Assembly (NCBI GenBank): GCA_947034895.1 | Contig: OX344765.1 | Span: 41,669,001-41,733,000 of the forward strand | Length of the DNA: 64,000 bases | Reading direction: 5' to 3' | From: Rhytidiadelphus loreus | Taxonomy: Eukaryota; Streptophyta; Bryopsida; Hypnales; Hylocomiaceae | Part shown: positions 24,674-35,329 of the stretch, piece by piece | Numbering within the stretch: the stretch's first letter is position 1 | Layout of the letters: each line of letters starts with the position of its first letter | Position numbers and translations under genes: made by a program | Notes under the pieces: model-generated | Seen by the model: the letters and a program-made list of their open reading frames with translations, nothing else | Databases searched by the model: none | Told to the model about the DNA's origin: nothing

Positions 24674-25996
24674 CTATGGTACAACATTCCAAGAAGCCCG
24701 ACTCATGGAAACTCCATCACGATGCGCCTTGAAGCAGTGTGGAAGGCTACTCCACTCTCCCGTAGACAAGTCCAAAAGCCAAAACCTACAGCTGAGAGAA
24801 TAGGACGGAAGCACCATCAAAAAGCCTTCGCATGGATTTAGGGTCATCAAGCGCCAGTCATCCTCCAAAAGCTCTTCAAAAGGAGAGCACAAGTATGACC
24901 TCTCTTGTACGCAACCCTTTGCATTAGTTTGCATACGATACTTCGTGATGCAATAACCTTTCGCAGGAAAAAATTTACCACTGGAGGTGTTCTTGTGCAC
25001 CACAAATATGCAGTCCTTCTGAACCACATGCGTCATCACTGATGCTAATCCGGAAGGACCCCCTTCATCAAGAAGCTCTAATTGGCCTTCAGCAAAGTCA
25101 TACACACTTTGAATTCTGCTTGTGCTACTGAAACACTTGTCATACCCAGCGTACTTCCATCTGGAGCAAGTGACACCAAAAATGGAACCAAGTGGCGGTT
25201 TGGCTTTGGTCCATTGTCTTGCACCAGAATGATATATCTCTACTCTGGGACGGCCTTTCACGTTTTGGCCTATCACCACCACCCTATAACACTTGGTTTC
25301 AGAGTCCACTTCGATGTGCATCATTTTGGGAGGGGCTGAGTAAATATATTGCAGAGGTGGGAGCTTACGCCGAACTCTTGTCAAGAGATTCACTACAACA
25401 ATGCACAAGGGATTGGCTTTGCTGGGTCTCCATGTGGAGACAAAACAGACCAATCCACCATCACGTGCACCCATATCATCCCATCGATCTTCATGAATAG
25501 TGGGATCTCCCGGATGCAAAAGATAGGAATATTGCCACTTATGAGAGCTCAAATCACATATTGTTACGAGAAATTCTGAATGAGAAGAACCTTCCCTGAA
25601 TGAAAAACCTGCAACCATGGTGGGACTAGCTTCGTCAAGTGCTCGGTTGATTTCTGAGTTCACAGTAACCATGTCTCGGTTCCATTCCTTCGAGAGCCTG
25701 CGCAGCCGAGTGATATCAGGCAAGGGCAGACGTGTCCACACAAGTAACAACAACTCCTTGGGAAGAGTTTTACAAAGCACGGGTCTCATCTTCTTAGAAT
25801 CCACGGAAACAATCTTGCGTGAAGCAGCCATGTCGAGTAAGCTTCTTAACTCCAAGTCTGGTGGTCCTCCCTCACCACCTTCGACAAAGTCATTCAGCTT
25901 CTCTCGCAAGGGCCATGCCAATTCAAGAGAATCCCCCTGTTCACCATCTTCGTCCAAGTCAGCAACACTTGTTCCAACGTGGTCCGTCGTCACCAT
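24674..25996 (-). CDS. F-box protein, copy 3, N-terminally shortened
   Basis: 440 aa from ATG 25996. The start homologous to copy 1 is ATG 26077, but it runs into TAG at 26042-26044 after 11 codons. That short peptide begins MNSKKRKV, which looks like a basic nuclear-localisation motif. The F-box (LCKTLPKELLLLVWTRLPLPDITRL, SKEWNRDM) and the full C-terminal repeat region to WLLDLSTGEWSSLP are intact and close to copy 1. So the protein may still be made from the internal ATG, losing only ~27 residues before the F-box. Ribosomes would first meet the upstream short frame. It could equally be an early-stage pseudogene. Confidence 0.7.
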   Translation of the reverse strand: MVTTDHVGTSVADLDEDGEQGDSLELAWPLREKLNDFVEGGEGGPPDLELRSLLDMAASRKIVSVDSKKMRPVLCKTLPKELLLLVWTRLPLPDITRLRRLSKEWNRDMVTVNSEINRALDEASPTMVAGFSFREGSSHSEFLVTICDLSSHKWQYSYLLHPGDPTIHEDRWDDMGARDGGLVCFVSTWRPSKANPLCIVVVNLLTRVRRKLPPLQYIYSAPPKMMHIEVDSETKCYRVVVIGQNVKGRPRVEIYHSGARQWTKAKPPLGSIFGVTCSRWKYAGYDKCFSSTSRIQSVYDFAEGQLELLDEGGPSGLASVMTHVVQKDCIFVVHKNTSSGKFFPAKGYCITKYRMQTNAKGCVQERSYLCSPFEELLEDDWRLMTLNPCEGFLMVLPSYSLSCRFWLLDLSTGEWSSLPHCFKAHRDGVSMSRASWNVVP

Positions 25997-26414
25997 CTCT
26001 AACACTTGAACGGTAGAGTATTTCTGATTCGAGTTTGTGGCCTAACCGTGGCTAACTTTGCGTTTTTTGCTGTTCATCTTCAACAGCCTGTCTGACGTCT
26101 TCCGCAGTAACCTCTCAGAAATGGTTGATAATTGCTGGATAATTGATCAAGTTGTTGTTGACCTAGAAAGCGAAAACTTTCTCAAACGCCCTTCCGCAGA
26201 CTAGGCTCCATGGTCATTTCCAGTTCTGAATTGAGAGAGAGATAATTAAAGACTGGGATTCGAGTGCACACTAATAAATATACATCAAGAACATGGGGCT
26301 TTCTGTCAAAGTACATTATTGATTCATTGAAGAAAGCAAAACGTACCTTTGTATTAGTGATTGCTTTTAGAGCATGAGCACTTTTAGAGTAAACTACCGT
26401 AGACCTTTAGTTGT

Positions 26415-27004
26415 TGTTACGGACCTCTGACAACGAACTCCAATTACAAACACAAAATATACTTATTAAACACTCTTATTAACAAGCATGCTCAAACCAC
26501 CCGACCATAGAGAGAGAACCATCTCCAAAGAGAGCCTCTTCACCCCAAGCTTGTCTTATATAATAGAGATTAACTATTGATAAGACTATTAGTTCTTAAG
26601 ATAGAGTAGGACTTCTTTTTCTAACTTTAGCTTTCTATCCTTGGTTCTATATAGAACCATCCACTAAAGTAAAAGTCATGTTTATACTTCTCCAATCATA
26701 TCTTATCTAATTCATCTTGTATCCAAATCTTGATCTTCTACTTGGAGTTATCTAACTCCAAGTTCCAACACACATGTGTTAAGTCTGGTGCACTAGTCAT
26801 TTAAGTCAAGTTGTCTAACTCTATTGCATAAATCCACCATCCGGAGATATCTAATCTCTACTTATCCACTAGTGCACAATTCATCATGGATTAGTTCCTC
26901 CATCAATGCATAACGTCATGACATGAAAGTCATGAGACAATCATGATAAATCTTTCATCTATCAATGCATTCATCCATCAAAGGTTGTGACAAGGGTCAT
27001 GACA
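26415..27004. mobile_element. Solo LTR, 590 bp, with 5-bp target duplication
   Basis: The sequence starts TGTTACGGACC and ends GGTCATGACA (TG...CA) and is flanked on both sides by GTTGT (26410-26414 and 27005-27009). The empty site is visible in unit 2 at 19108-19130, where TTTAGTTGTGTGG is continuous. No internal retroelement sequence is attached, so this is a solo LTR left by recombination between two LTRs. The last ~65 bp recur, truncated and inverted, at 59860-59925. The family (Copia or Gypsy) cannot be told from the LTR alone. Confidence 0.88.
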
Positions 27005-27796
27005 GTTGTGTGGCAACATCTCACATCAATTCCTTTCATGAAAATGAAATGGAGTGGCATGATTGTGCTTATTACTTATTCAACCATTTTCTATTTTCTA
27101 TTTTTCATTATTATCGCTCTAAAAATTCATTTGAGGCAACCAATTCTAACAATGTTGCATAATTTTTTAGTAGTTGCCATATATCATTTTGGGGAAAATT
27201 GGCAAGAAATCTTTGTTGAATTTTGCTAGAAAATGTGCATTGTCACCTTCACAATTCCCATACACTTCTAGTTAGATCCAAAGGTTGAAGCATTAGAGGT
27301 ACTCAAGTAGTCATAGTCTGTTTTGGATTTGTAAGCCATGTCTTCAATCCATAGTAACTTCATGTCAATCCTTTTTTAAAATTGTTTTGATTTGAATTCT
27401 TGTTCAACTTTGATCTATACCTAGTGGCTTACTATCTAGAAGGTTTCTTCTCCAAATCTTCAAATCTCCAATCTTCTCCAAATATTTTTGCCAAATTAAC
27501 AATTCAAAGCCTCCGAAAGGGACAAAGGGACTTTTGACACCTCTATGGGTCCTAAACTATGTTTTAGTTGGTTGTTATTAGTTTTTTTGTGATTGGTTTT
27601 TTTTTGTGTAAATTTAGTTAATTTTCATTATACTATAAGTCTACAATGTCTTTTACAGATTATTGCATTTTTCTAACATGAAAGATTGGTGTGTATGGAA
27701 TTCCTACATCTCTATGCAATCAAATTCTTTAAAATTCATCATCAATATTTTCCAATCAATTATCAAGTAGAATCATGAATATTATATGAAACAATT

Positions 27797-27882
27797 CACC
27801 AAAAACGGAATTTTGTTTTTTGGATCACCAAAAATGGAATTTTGTTTTTTGGATCACCAAAAACGGAATTTTGTTTTTTGGA
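27797..27882. repeat. 29-bp tandem repeat, three copies
   Basis: The unit begins CACCAAAAACGGAATTTTG and ends in a T-run plus GGAT. It starts at 27797, 27826 and 27855. The middle copy has ATGG for ACGG. The same three copies occur inverted in arm B near 58925-59012. The array lies inside a degraded copy (about 27660-27950) of the inverted-repeat element described at 13926-14809. Confidence 0.85.
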
Positions 27883-28109
27883 AACAGAATTTGTTTTGGC
27901 TTGATTGGGATTGCATATGAATTGAATGTTAATTACATAAGACTAAAGAAAGTCAATAATAATCTAGATTGTGCAAAATTCTTTGAAATGGACAATACAA
28001 TGTCCATAACATGGGCAACAAAAATCATGCAAGACCTCCAATGCTACTATTCTTTAGTGCATGACCACAAGAAAGAGGGAGTGGACCGACACCAAAAAAA
28101 TAGATGAAA

Positions 28110-29560
28110 ATTTGTGGTTTTATCTCCTTTAATATATTAATTCGTCAATGATTTCAACTCTCCTCCTATGTTACCAATCCAATATTTCTGTACATTCACC
28201 TGGTACTTGTGCCTGCCAACAGGGTTTCCACGAAGGTACTTGGAGCTTACTCATTTAGACAACTCAACCCAGGAGTTCCCGAATTCTCTTACACAAAATT
28301 CAGAAGGTTGATATAAATAAGACGGTCACAGTACGGTTTACTACTGGCTAGCGAACAATATAGACAACAAAAATAGAGTCAAGTACTGACAGAGAAAGCA
28401 TGAGACTATTTTAGTTCTCTTCAGGTCACATAGTTCAGCACAACCGTGCCCAACATATTCGAAGCAGCTATCGAGAAAGCTTCAGGCTCACGTAAACTGA
28501 TGCACACCACTATCACGGATGAAATTATTGCTTACAAACCTGTTGTCAGGTGCAGCAAATTTCTACCCTGTACATAATCTTTCGGTAAATCTAAGGAAAT
28601 GGGAAAACTATGCACTTCAATTTGTCGGTGGTTCAGCTGACCAACAAAGATTTGGCTCTGCATCACTACATCGGAATAGAAGAGCTACTTGCCTCCTAGC
28701 AAGGGACTCACATCCAGCATCGCTTGAACCCTACGCCGCACAAGGTTGTTGCTTGTGTCGAGAAGCATCAATTTAGTCTCGGCAGACGCCGACGAATTAA
28801 ACCTCTTACACAATGCAAGACATTGATGTACTTTATGGCTAGAATGTAAGTACCCAAATGAAGGTCATAAACTATTCCCATGCCTGCACTTAGTAGGGCC
28901 CAAGCAAGTAAAAACTGGTTCATACTCGGCAATGGAGAAAGAAAAATAGTGGAACAATGTGGAACTTACCAATCTCGGTAGGCTCGGGGTTCACAAACTT
29001 TATACAACTCATACAAGCTTCAGCTTTCGGAAAATGACTGAAACAGTAAAGCACACTGGGTAAATTGGTAACGGATTCATGTCTTGGAGCTGTTGGTGCA
29101 GACCACAACACATAGTCTGTAGGGTTGTAAGTCTGACATTACGTCATTCGCTAGCTTCAGTCAGGTACTCCAGGTGACACGAGCTTGGCAATGCTTCAAT
29201 TTGGAATGAACAGGCCAGGTATCTAAAGATCAGAACCATTTCTAGAAGGCTAAATTCAACCCATTCATTAGAGGGTAGATTCCCCAATCATCAGAAGGTA
29301 CATCACAACTGAGATAATTTTGCATGTCTGCGGAGTCCTTCACCACCCGCTTGCAGTAATGCCCTTTGCGAAGAGGAAACCCGAAGCAGAAAAATAAGTC
29401 TCCTCTTTCGCCTTCACAGAGATCGACCCTTCCAACGAATGTTTCCAATGAAGAGAACAGAAGGGTGCGAAAAAGGCAAGTGACCTGAAACAGATCGATA
29501 CGTCAAGGGCTTCCTCAGTAGTAATGAACTCAAAAAGCGCGTATGCGAGGCCTGTTGAGT
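28110..29560 (-). other. Duplicated MIP2 3' flank, no own gene
   Basis: This segment equals the 3' flanking region of the MIP2 gene (57249-58699) in reverse complement. All ORFs in it are the same as ORFs in the flank, and none has recognisable protein features. It therefore holds a copied 3' untranslated/terminator region and no separate gene. Confidence 0.7.
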
Positions 29561-29561
29561 C

Positions 29562-30317
29562 TCACGGTTCGGTAGATTCCAGAGGCTTCATGTCCTTGGC
29601 AAGCACAGCCAATCCTGCCTGTGGGGCTTCTTTCATACGATCAGCAAGGTGCTGCATAGAGAATGGCAGGTACAAACTTCTCCGAGCGTTCGCCACATAC
29701 CGCTCAGCATCTGTATTGAATTCACACAGGAACTCCATGTACCGCTTGAGACCTATGTATGATGCACTCCAAACAGTAAGAGAAGGTGGCACACGCATAA
29801 ATTGCAATACTAGCGCACCAGCTACGGGATGCAGCCTGGCCCGAGTAAGCTCCGCAACAAAGAGGGGGAAGGCAACCAGGTAGAGGGGGTTGTCCTGGAT
29901 TGCGAAGCTCAATCCTTGAGCCTCTTCCAATTGATGATTTTGCAATTGACCCGCCAGAAGTCCCAGAGTCCAACAAAGTGCATCGAAAAGTCTAGAGAAT
30001 CTAGAATTTCCAGCCACTGTGGGCAAAACACCTGCTGCCAGCACAAGCCCAATCATTTCTTCATCCACACTTGTGGTCTTTCGATTGACCGTTCCAGACT
30101 GAAATCCACCTTGAAAGGAATCTAGCGCATCCGTTTGAGAGCTGGCGCTGAGCTCGTCTTCGAGAGCACCTAGCATGGTCATTTGAAGGGAATTATAGGG
30201 AAGTAGAAGGGAGACTTTGAGAGCAGATGAAATGCTATGAGATTTGACGTCTGATATCAGCTCATCAGCTTCAGCTTCAGTAAGGATGGCAGTAGAAGGA
30301 TGTGCCAATCCTCCATC
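29562..30317 (-). pseudogene. Truncated copy of MIP2 (last ~251 codons)
   Basis: The frame reads DGGLAHPSTAILTEAEADEL and continues to the normal stop, identical in translation to residues ~1636-1886 of the intact MIP2 gene at 49742-57247. The copy starts mid-exon at the inverted-repeat border, with no start codon or promoter of its own; the open frame extends only six codons beyond the border. It could be transcribed only by chance. Its perfect identity means that reads or probes from the MIP2 tail cannot distinguish the loci. Confidence 0.93.
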
Positions 30318-30372
30318 ACTGTACAAATGGAAGGCTTAAAATCACATCACTGCAGATCAATAACCCCTACAA

Positions 30373-30699
30373 ATGCTTGGGCTCAGCGCCAAGGGTCCAG
30401 CACCAGGCTTCTGGTCCAGTGCCAATGGAGATGGGCTCAGTGTCCAAACGGTCAAAAGTGGTCACTTCTATACAGTTGACATAAAGGACGATCACAAAAC
30501 GTATCAACTGGAATATGAAGAAGTTCTGTCTTACATTTTTGAATGCTCGAAACACGTTTTTGGAAATGACGACAGTCGACTACTAAATTCCAAGGTGGAC
30601 TTTCTATTTCAACTTGAGAACTTAGGGGCTAAAGCACCCAGCATATACATATGCAGAGAGAAACTCAAAGTACATCGTAGCCAACAGAAACACTCCTAA
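30373..30699 (+). CDS. Doubtful small ORF 3' of gene H
   Basis: A 108-codon plus-strand ORF with a plausible core, SGHFYTVDIKDDHKTYQLEY, faintly like a Tudor/Agenet-type strand pattern. The paralogous stretch in copy 3 (22500-22690) keeps VKSGHFYTVDIKD but has two in-frame stops and mostly non-synonymous changes. It overlaps the 3' flank of H on the opposite strand. It may be a small gene, the end of a gene cut by the inversion border at 30317, or chance. I favour no function. Confidence 0.2.
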   Translation: MLGLSAKGPAPGFWSSANGDGLSVQTVKSGHFYTVDIKDDHKTYQLEYEEVLSYIFECSKHVFGNDDSRLLNSKVDFLFQLENLGAKAPSIYICREKLKVHRSQQKHS

Positions 30700-30856
30700 T
30701 AAGACTACCCACAACAGGCTCAAGCAACATTTCGAACAAACAAATTCGTCGGAATACAACAAGCAAGGTCTTGGCAAAGAAACTAGAGCGAGATGAAAGA
30801 TCATTTACCAGAAAGCGACACGGGCATGCAAATCCTGTTTTTCGTCACCACACCCC

Positions 30857-33800
30857 TCAAATCTCACTGTCCCCTGCAACGTATTCAACAGAACTCTCCT
30901 CAAACTTTAAATTTTCAGCTGGGAAATCAAATCACCTGCCTCCATTTTCAACGCAACACTGGGTGCGGAATCATTTATTCCAGAAGACAACAGAAAGCAC
31001 ACAATGAATCAATAAATGCCAAAAATAATGCTTCAGACCACTTACCACCAGAACTCAGAGAGTGAATCGTAGTTGCAAGTCTGAACATCTCGACCCTCTC
31101 CTTTTCGCTTGTTTGGGGATGAAGTTTCCAGTTCAACTCCGTAATAAGCTCGATGACCATGAATATATCTCGTTCCGAATTCCACTTCTTAGCAGCCTCT
31201 CGCAGAATTCCCAACCTCTTCTCCAATATCTTAGGGTCATAGTTCTGCTCCCACCACTTGTAATCATCACCGTTGTTGGTAAACGTTGGAAAGCGATGGT
31301 CCTTACGCCAATCAATATTCCAGAAGCTCGATTTCAGGGCCATGTTGACTCTTTGGAAGTGCATCGTCCGCAGAATCTTCGTATATAAGGTCTTGCGGAC
31401 AATCATTTTGAAATTTTTTCCTGTCTTCACTGTCTCTCGCTTCAATAGCTTTAGCACCTGAAACAAACCAAACATGGGAGGAAAAGATGGTATAACACAG
31501 CAACAGGTGTATCAGAAACAGAACCAACATGATAGATATCATACCTCTTCCTTAATTTCATCATTCATGACCACGAATTCCTTCGTCTTTTCGAAATCTG
31601 AAAAAACTTGACGCAGCACCACAGTTTTATCAAAAACTTTATACTTTTCCTTCAGATCATCATGCTTTTTCTTCCAGTATCCACTATCGCTTCCTGGCCG
31701 CTCGGACTTGATCTCGTCTTCTTCGATCTTAATCAACAAGTCACATCTTAGTTGAGCACTCTTAGTTGGGAAGGGAAAAACGATGAGAAAATCCAAGTGC
31801 CATATCATCCACGTGCAGAGGGCAAACACTCAACATTACAAAATCAAATTAAAACGATAGAAAGTATGCAATAGAGATAGAGAAAATACAAATACAACGA
31901 TAGTTTCCACATTGCGTTTCTCCTTTGACCTCCTATAAAAAAAAATTCAAAATCAATGGAGAAAATCCACCATTGTAGACTAGTTGAATCCCATTTTAAT
32001 AAATTCAAACTTTGAAGGTATAGAATAGAATAAGAGATGTGGAGATTGGAAGTTGATCATAAGTTCAAGAAACTCTTACATGTAAGAGCAAAGTATGAAA
32101 CTCAACATGGCTTCATTTGATTCAAGTTTTGAGTTCGTTAATCTAGATTGCTCAATCTTACTTTTTTGGTCACAAGATGGACCAAGAAAGACTCCAATAG
32201 TTTAAGAGGGACTTTGAAAGTGAAAAAACTATGAATTCAAAAAGTTGCAACTAATCTAATGACTAATCTAATAGGATACATTTCACTTACATCTAATGTG
32301 ACTTTTCAATTGGATGCACTCCTTGTCACTTCCAACCTTGGTTTCTCATATTCTATTACTCCAATGTTTGAATTGATAAAAAAACGTGAGTTTATAGAGG
32401 TTTAATTAGACAAGAATGGTGGTATGTACTCCTGAATATTTAATACACTTAATTAAAAGAGGCCAATTAGAAGAGGCCAAAGGAAAAACACACATGAGAG
32501 GGACAACAGAATTGAGCTCCAAATCATAGATAAAGAACACATATAAATTTAAAACACATACGTTTACGGGACATTGTTTCACGGCATCTTCCACTTACCT
32601 CGTGTAGACGTTCAAAAGAATGAACTTCCGGTTCTTCCTTTTTCTGATATCCAACTCGACCCACACGAACGATACCTCCTGCATATGGGCCATCCGACAT
32701 CTTACAACCGAAACGGTAAATGGAATCCCAGACACAGCCTGAGTGCACATACAACTTACTACCAGTCCCATGTCACTCACTGGGCTGTTGAAATGTTTGC
32801 AATCCTTGCGTGCCGCTTTAACATCACACACAATGTTCAGTTCCCGAACTGCTCCAGCCACACTAATAGTATAATTTTAAAATCAGGACTCGAGTTTTCA
32901 GTGTAGAACTCGAACTAACTTAGTTAGCAAATACGAAATATCATAGAACGGTTACGGCAGGGACGCTGAACTGCAAAGGAAACCAGACAAGTACTTACCG
33001 ACCATAACCCGGTCACTTGAAATTACTGCTTCAATATCTTCAGGGACCGGGGTCCAAGCCTCATTCCTACTACCAGTCGAATTAGGGGCTTGACACGGGT
33101 CGTTCTCATTGACGGTACCTGCTTACAGGCAGATACACACGTTAGATTGCAACACCTAGAAACATCCTCAATGATGCAAGCTACTAGCTACACGGTAGCC
33201 ATTTCCTCCTCTGGGTGGTCGCTAGCTAATGCAAGTCACTCTGGCCAATATGAACCAGAATACTTACCAAGGGAAAGTCTTTCTACTGTAGGCCCCTCTG
33301 TTTGCTCCTCACTTGCACGCTTAGCAGCGACACTCGCCCCACAGGGTGCAGCCAGAGCAGAAGAAGACGAAGCGGCATCCTGCACACGCGTCATGGGTCG
33401 TCAAGCTCTACGAAATCTAATTTAATTACTCCTCCCAGAGAAAAACCACACTCCAGATCATTTCCGCTTCTAGTTTCTAGAATGCTTTGTGCTAGTAGAG
33501 TTTCAACAAAGGGTTAGAAATCCCTTACACGCTTCAAAAACTTTACAACCACATCCTAAACATTCCTTGGAGCTAAAAAATGGTCTGACCATATTCACAA
33601 CCATTAAATAGTGCCCAAGCTGAAGACATGAAGTGCTATAGTCGACTATAGTGACTGGAAAAACATATGTCTAATGTTCAAACATGTAGCGTTTGATTCT
33701 TTCCTTCTCTAGAAATAGGGTTTGTCACAATGTACCGCTGTCTCAGTCCTAAACCTAAAAGCTAGCCCTAAGTCTAAATGGCGACAAGGAAGGTAAAGAA

Positions 33801-34204
33801 ATGTAACAATAGACAACTGAATTCACACCCCACATTCTTGAACGATAAAATAAAACCCCTTCAGACTGTGACCGAGGTGAACTTCTCACTTGTAGCTCGT
33901 GCAAATGAGGGCCATCGCAATTTAACCAAGAGTAGCGTTCGAGTTAACTTACCGGTCCTTCAAGCGATGGCTCCTTCTTTTTTTCACTTGGCCCAAAACT
34001 GAAGTGCTTTCGGCCAAGGTTCCACAATGCCGACAATAATAGCAAGAAAAACTTCCGACAAGTGTGAGATAATGGCTTCTGCTCTTTCACGGTCTCTGCT
34101 GCCGAATTCCGCTCCTCCATGGGCGCCATGGCTGCAAATTTTCCCTTTGCCGGGCTTCGTTTGCGAGATTTCGACTGAGATTTCGGGCGAGCTTTCGGCA
34201 TCAT
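30857..34204 (-). CDS. Gene H: spliced gene, unknown family, 422 aa
   Basis: Seven exons join in phase with GT-AG borders: 34204-33953, 33379-33268, 33118-32999, 32738-32599, 31760-31545, 31457-31046 and 30873-30857 (TGA). If the last intron is kept, the frame instead runs to 30975. Start ATG 34204 is followed by a basic stretch (KARPKSQSKSRKRSPAKGK) that would suit a nuclear signal. Then come a Ser/Ala-rich linker, an acidic part with WTPVPEDIEAVISSDRVMV, a Gly-rich unit (DGPYAGGIVRVGRVGYQKKE), a charged helical stretch (YWKKKHDDLKEKYKVFDK) and an alpha-rich end with DYKWWEQNYDP. I recognise no domain. Broken copies sit 3' of each F-box gene, so H and the F-box gene duplicated together. Expression is unproven. 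Confidence 0.6.
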
Positions 34205-34623
34205 AAATCGCGAAGGAGAAGATGTGCAGCTCCACACCCACGCTGTCGAAAACATGCACCAGCTGCACACACCAGCCTCACAAAGGAGCTCTGCGCCGGT
34301 CACAAGTGCGGACTAACCCTAGGAATCACAAATGTCACATTAAATGCTGCTCGCCAACAATCCCGAAATGTCTAGCTCACTCACAGCAGCTTCCATTCAT
34401 CTGCACCCTGACAGCGGAGGTGTGAAATTACGAATTCACCACACTCATAAGGTGACTGACCCTCCGATTGAGAGAGAGCGTGGATTTGCGAGCAAGCACT
34501 TCAATCGTCTCGCATCAAGTAAGGATTGTGTTGGGGCGAGGGGACAGTCCTTCGCGGAAGACTTTCTGCATTCAGTTCACCGAAGTGGAAAGGACAAGGT
34601 CGGTGACGATCGGGGTGCCTCGT

Positions 34624-34925
34624 CAGCAGGCAGCCTCGAGTTTGAGGGAGGGCTCCCTTCATCTTGGCCGTTCAGATGGAGGGATGGTGGAGATCTTCAA
34701 CAATTTCTTTTTGTTTAACAATAAAATCCAAAAAACTTGGTTGATCAACCCCTAAAACCCTTTTTGTCAACCCTAAGGACTACTAAAACTCCGCGCCTAA
34801 CGGCGCTCCATTTTAGGCCTAAACCCTACTCGCTCCGCTTTGTAGGATTTAGGTGACATCTCCACCGTCCTTCCATCTGAACGGCCAAGATGAAGGAAGC
34901 CCTCCCTCAAACTCGAGGTTGCCTA
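34624..34925. repeat. Inverted repeat upstream of gene H
   Basis: Arms of about 65 bp at 34634-34690 and 34860-34920 are reverse complements with a few changes; both contain CGAGTTTGAGGGAGGGCT and CATCTTGGCCGTTCAGATGG. The ~170-bp centre is AT-rich on the left and has CGCGCCTAACGGCGC near its right side. The structure sits 420-720 bp upstream of the H start codon and could be a small foldback element or duplicated promoter sequence. Confidence 0.75.
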
Positions 34926-34964
34926 GATGCTTGGGTGGCGGAATCCACCAGGGTCTGCCAGCCA

Positions 34965-35165
34965 GGGAGAACTGACCCCCTCGCTCAGCCCTGTAAGCAA
35001 ACCTTGGAATTATTTATTTTCTGCACATGAATTTTTTTGCAAATTTTGAATTCATTTTTGCGATCAGAGACCCCGAATTAGCTAAGTGAGGTCAAGATTA
35101 TACCCTAGAATGGCCCAAAATAGGGGGCATTTTTTTTACTTGCACCCCTGGTAAGGACGAGCGAG
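34965..35165. mobile_element. Small foldback element, copy A
   Basis: A ~200-bp unit is bounded by TGACCCCCTCGCT at the left and AGCGAGGGGGTCA at the right, which are inverted. Inside are GGAATTATTTATTT, GATCAGAGACCCC and TAGGGGGCATTTT phrases. Two further copies lie at 36660-36890 and, reversed, 36895-37085. No coding capacity. It is a MITE-like element; the superfamily was not determined. Confidence 0.65.
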
Positions 35166-35329
35166 GGGGTCAATCCACCCCATCCGTCCGCCTGGCGGGC
35201 CGGCGGTGGGAGCCCTGGCGGACTTGACCACCGCCAGGCATGGCGGAGGGTGAAAGTGCCTATCAGTTTGCACTTTGCAGTTGGGTTGGAAAACTTTAAT
35301 TTTTTTAGAACCTTGCGTAACTTACCCCA

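Larger units (their letters stand above)
26940..30317. repeat. Inverted repeat, arm A (partner 56492-59925)
   Basis: Arm A is the reverse complement of 56492-59925. From about 27780 to 30317 positions pair as x and 86809 minus x with no difference noticed, including non-coding stretches. Nearer the outer end there are small differences, among them ~60 bp present at 59160-59230 and absent here. The inner border is sharp: 30317 pairs with 56492 and the next bases differ. The arm holds cluster repeat sequence, part of the solo LTR, the MIP2 3' flank and the last ~251 MIP2 codons. Confidence 0.95.
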
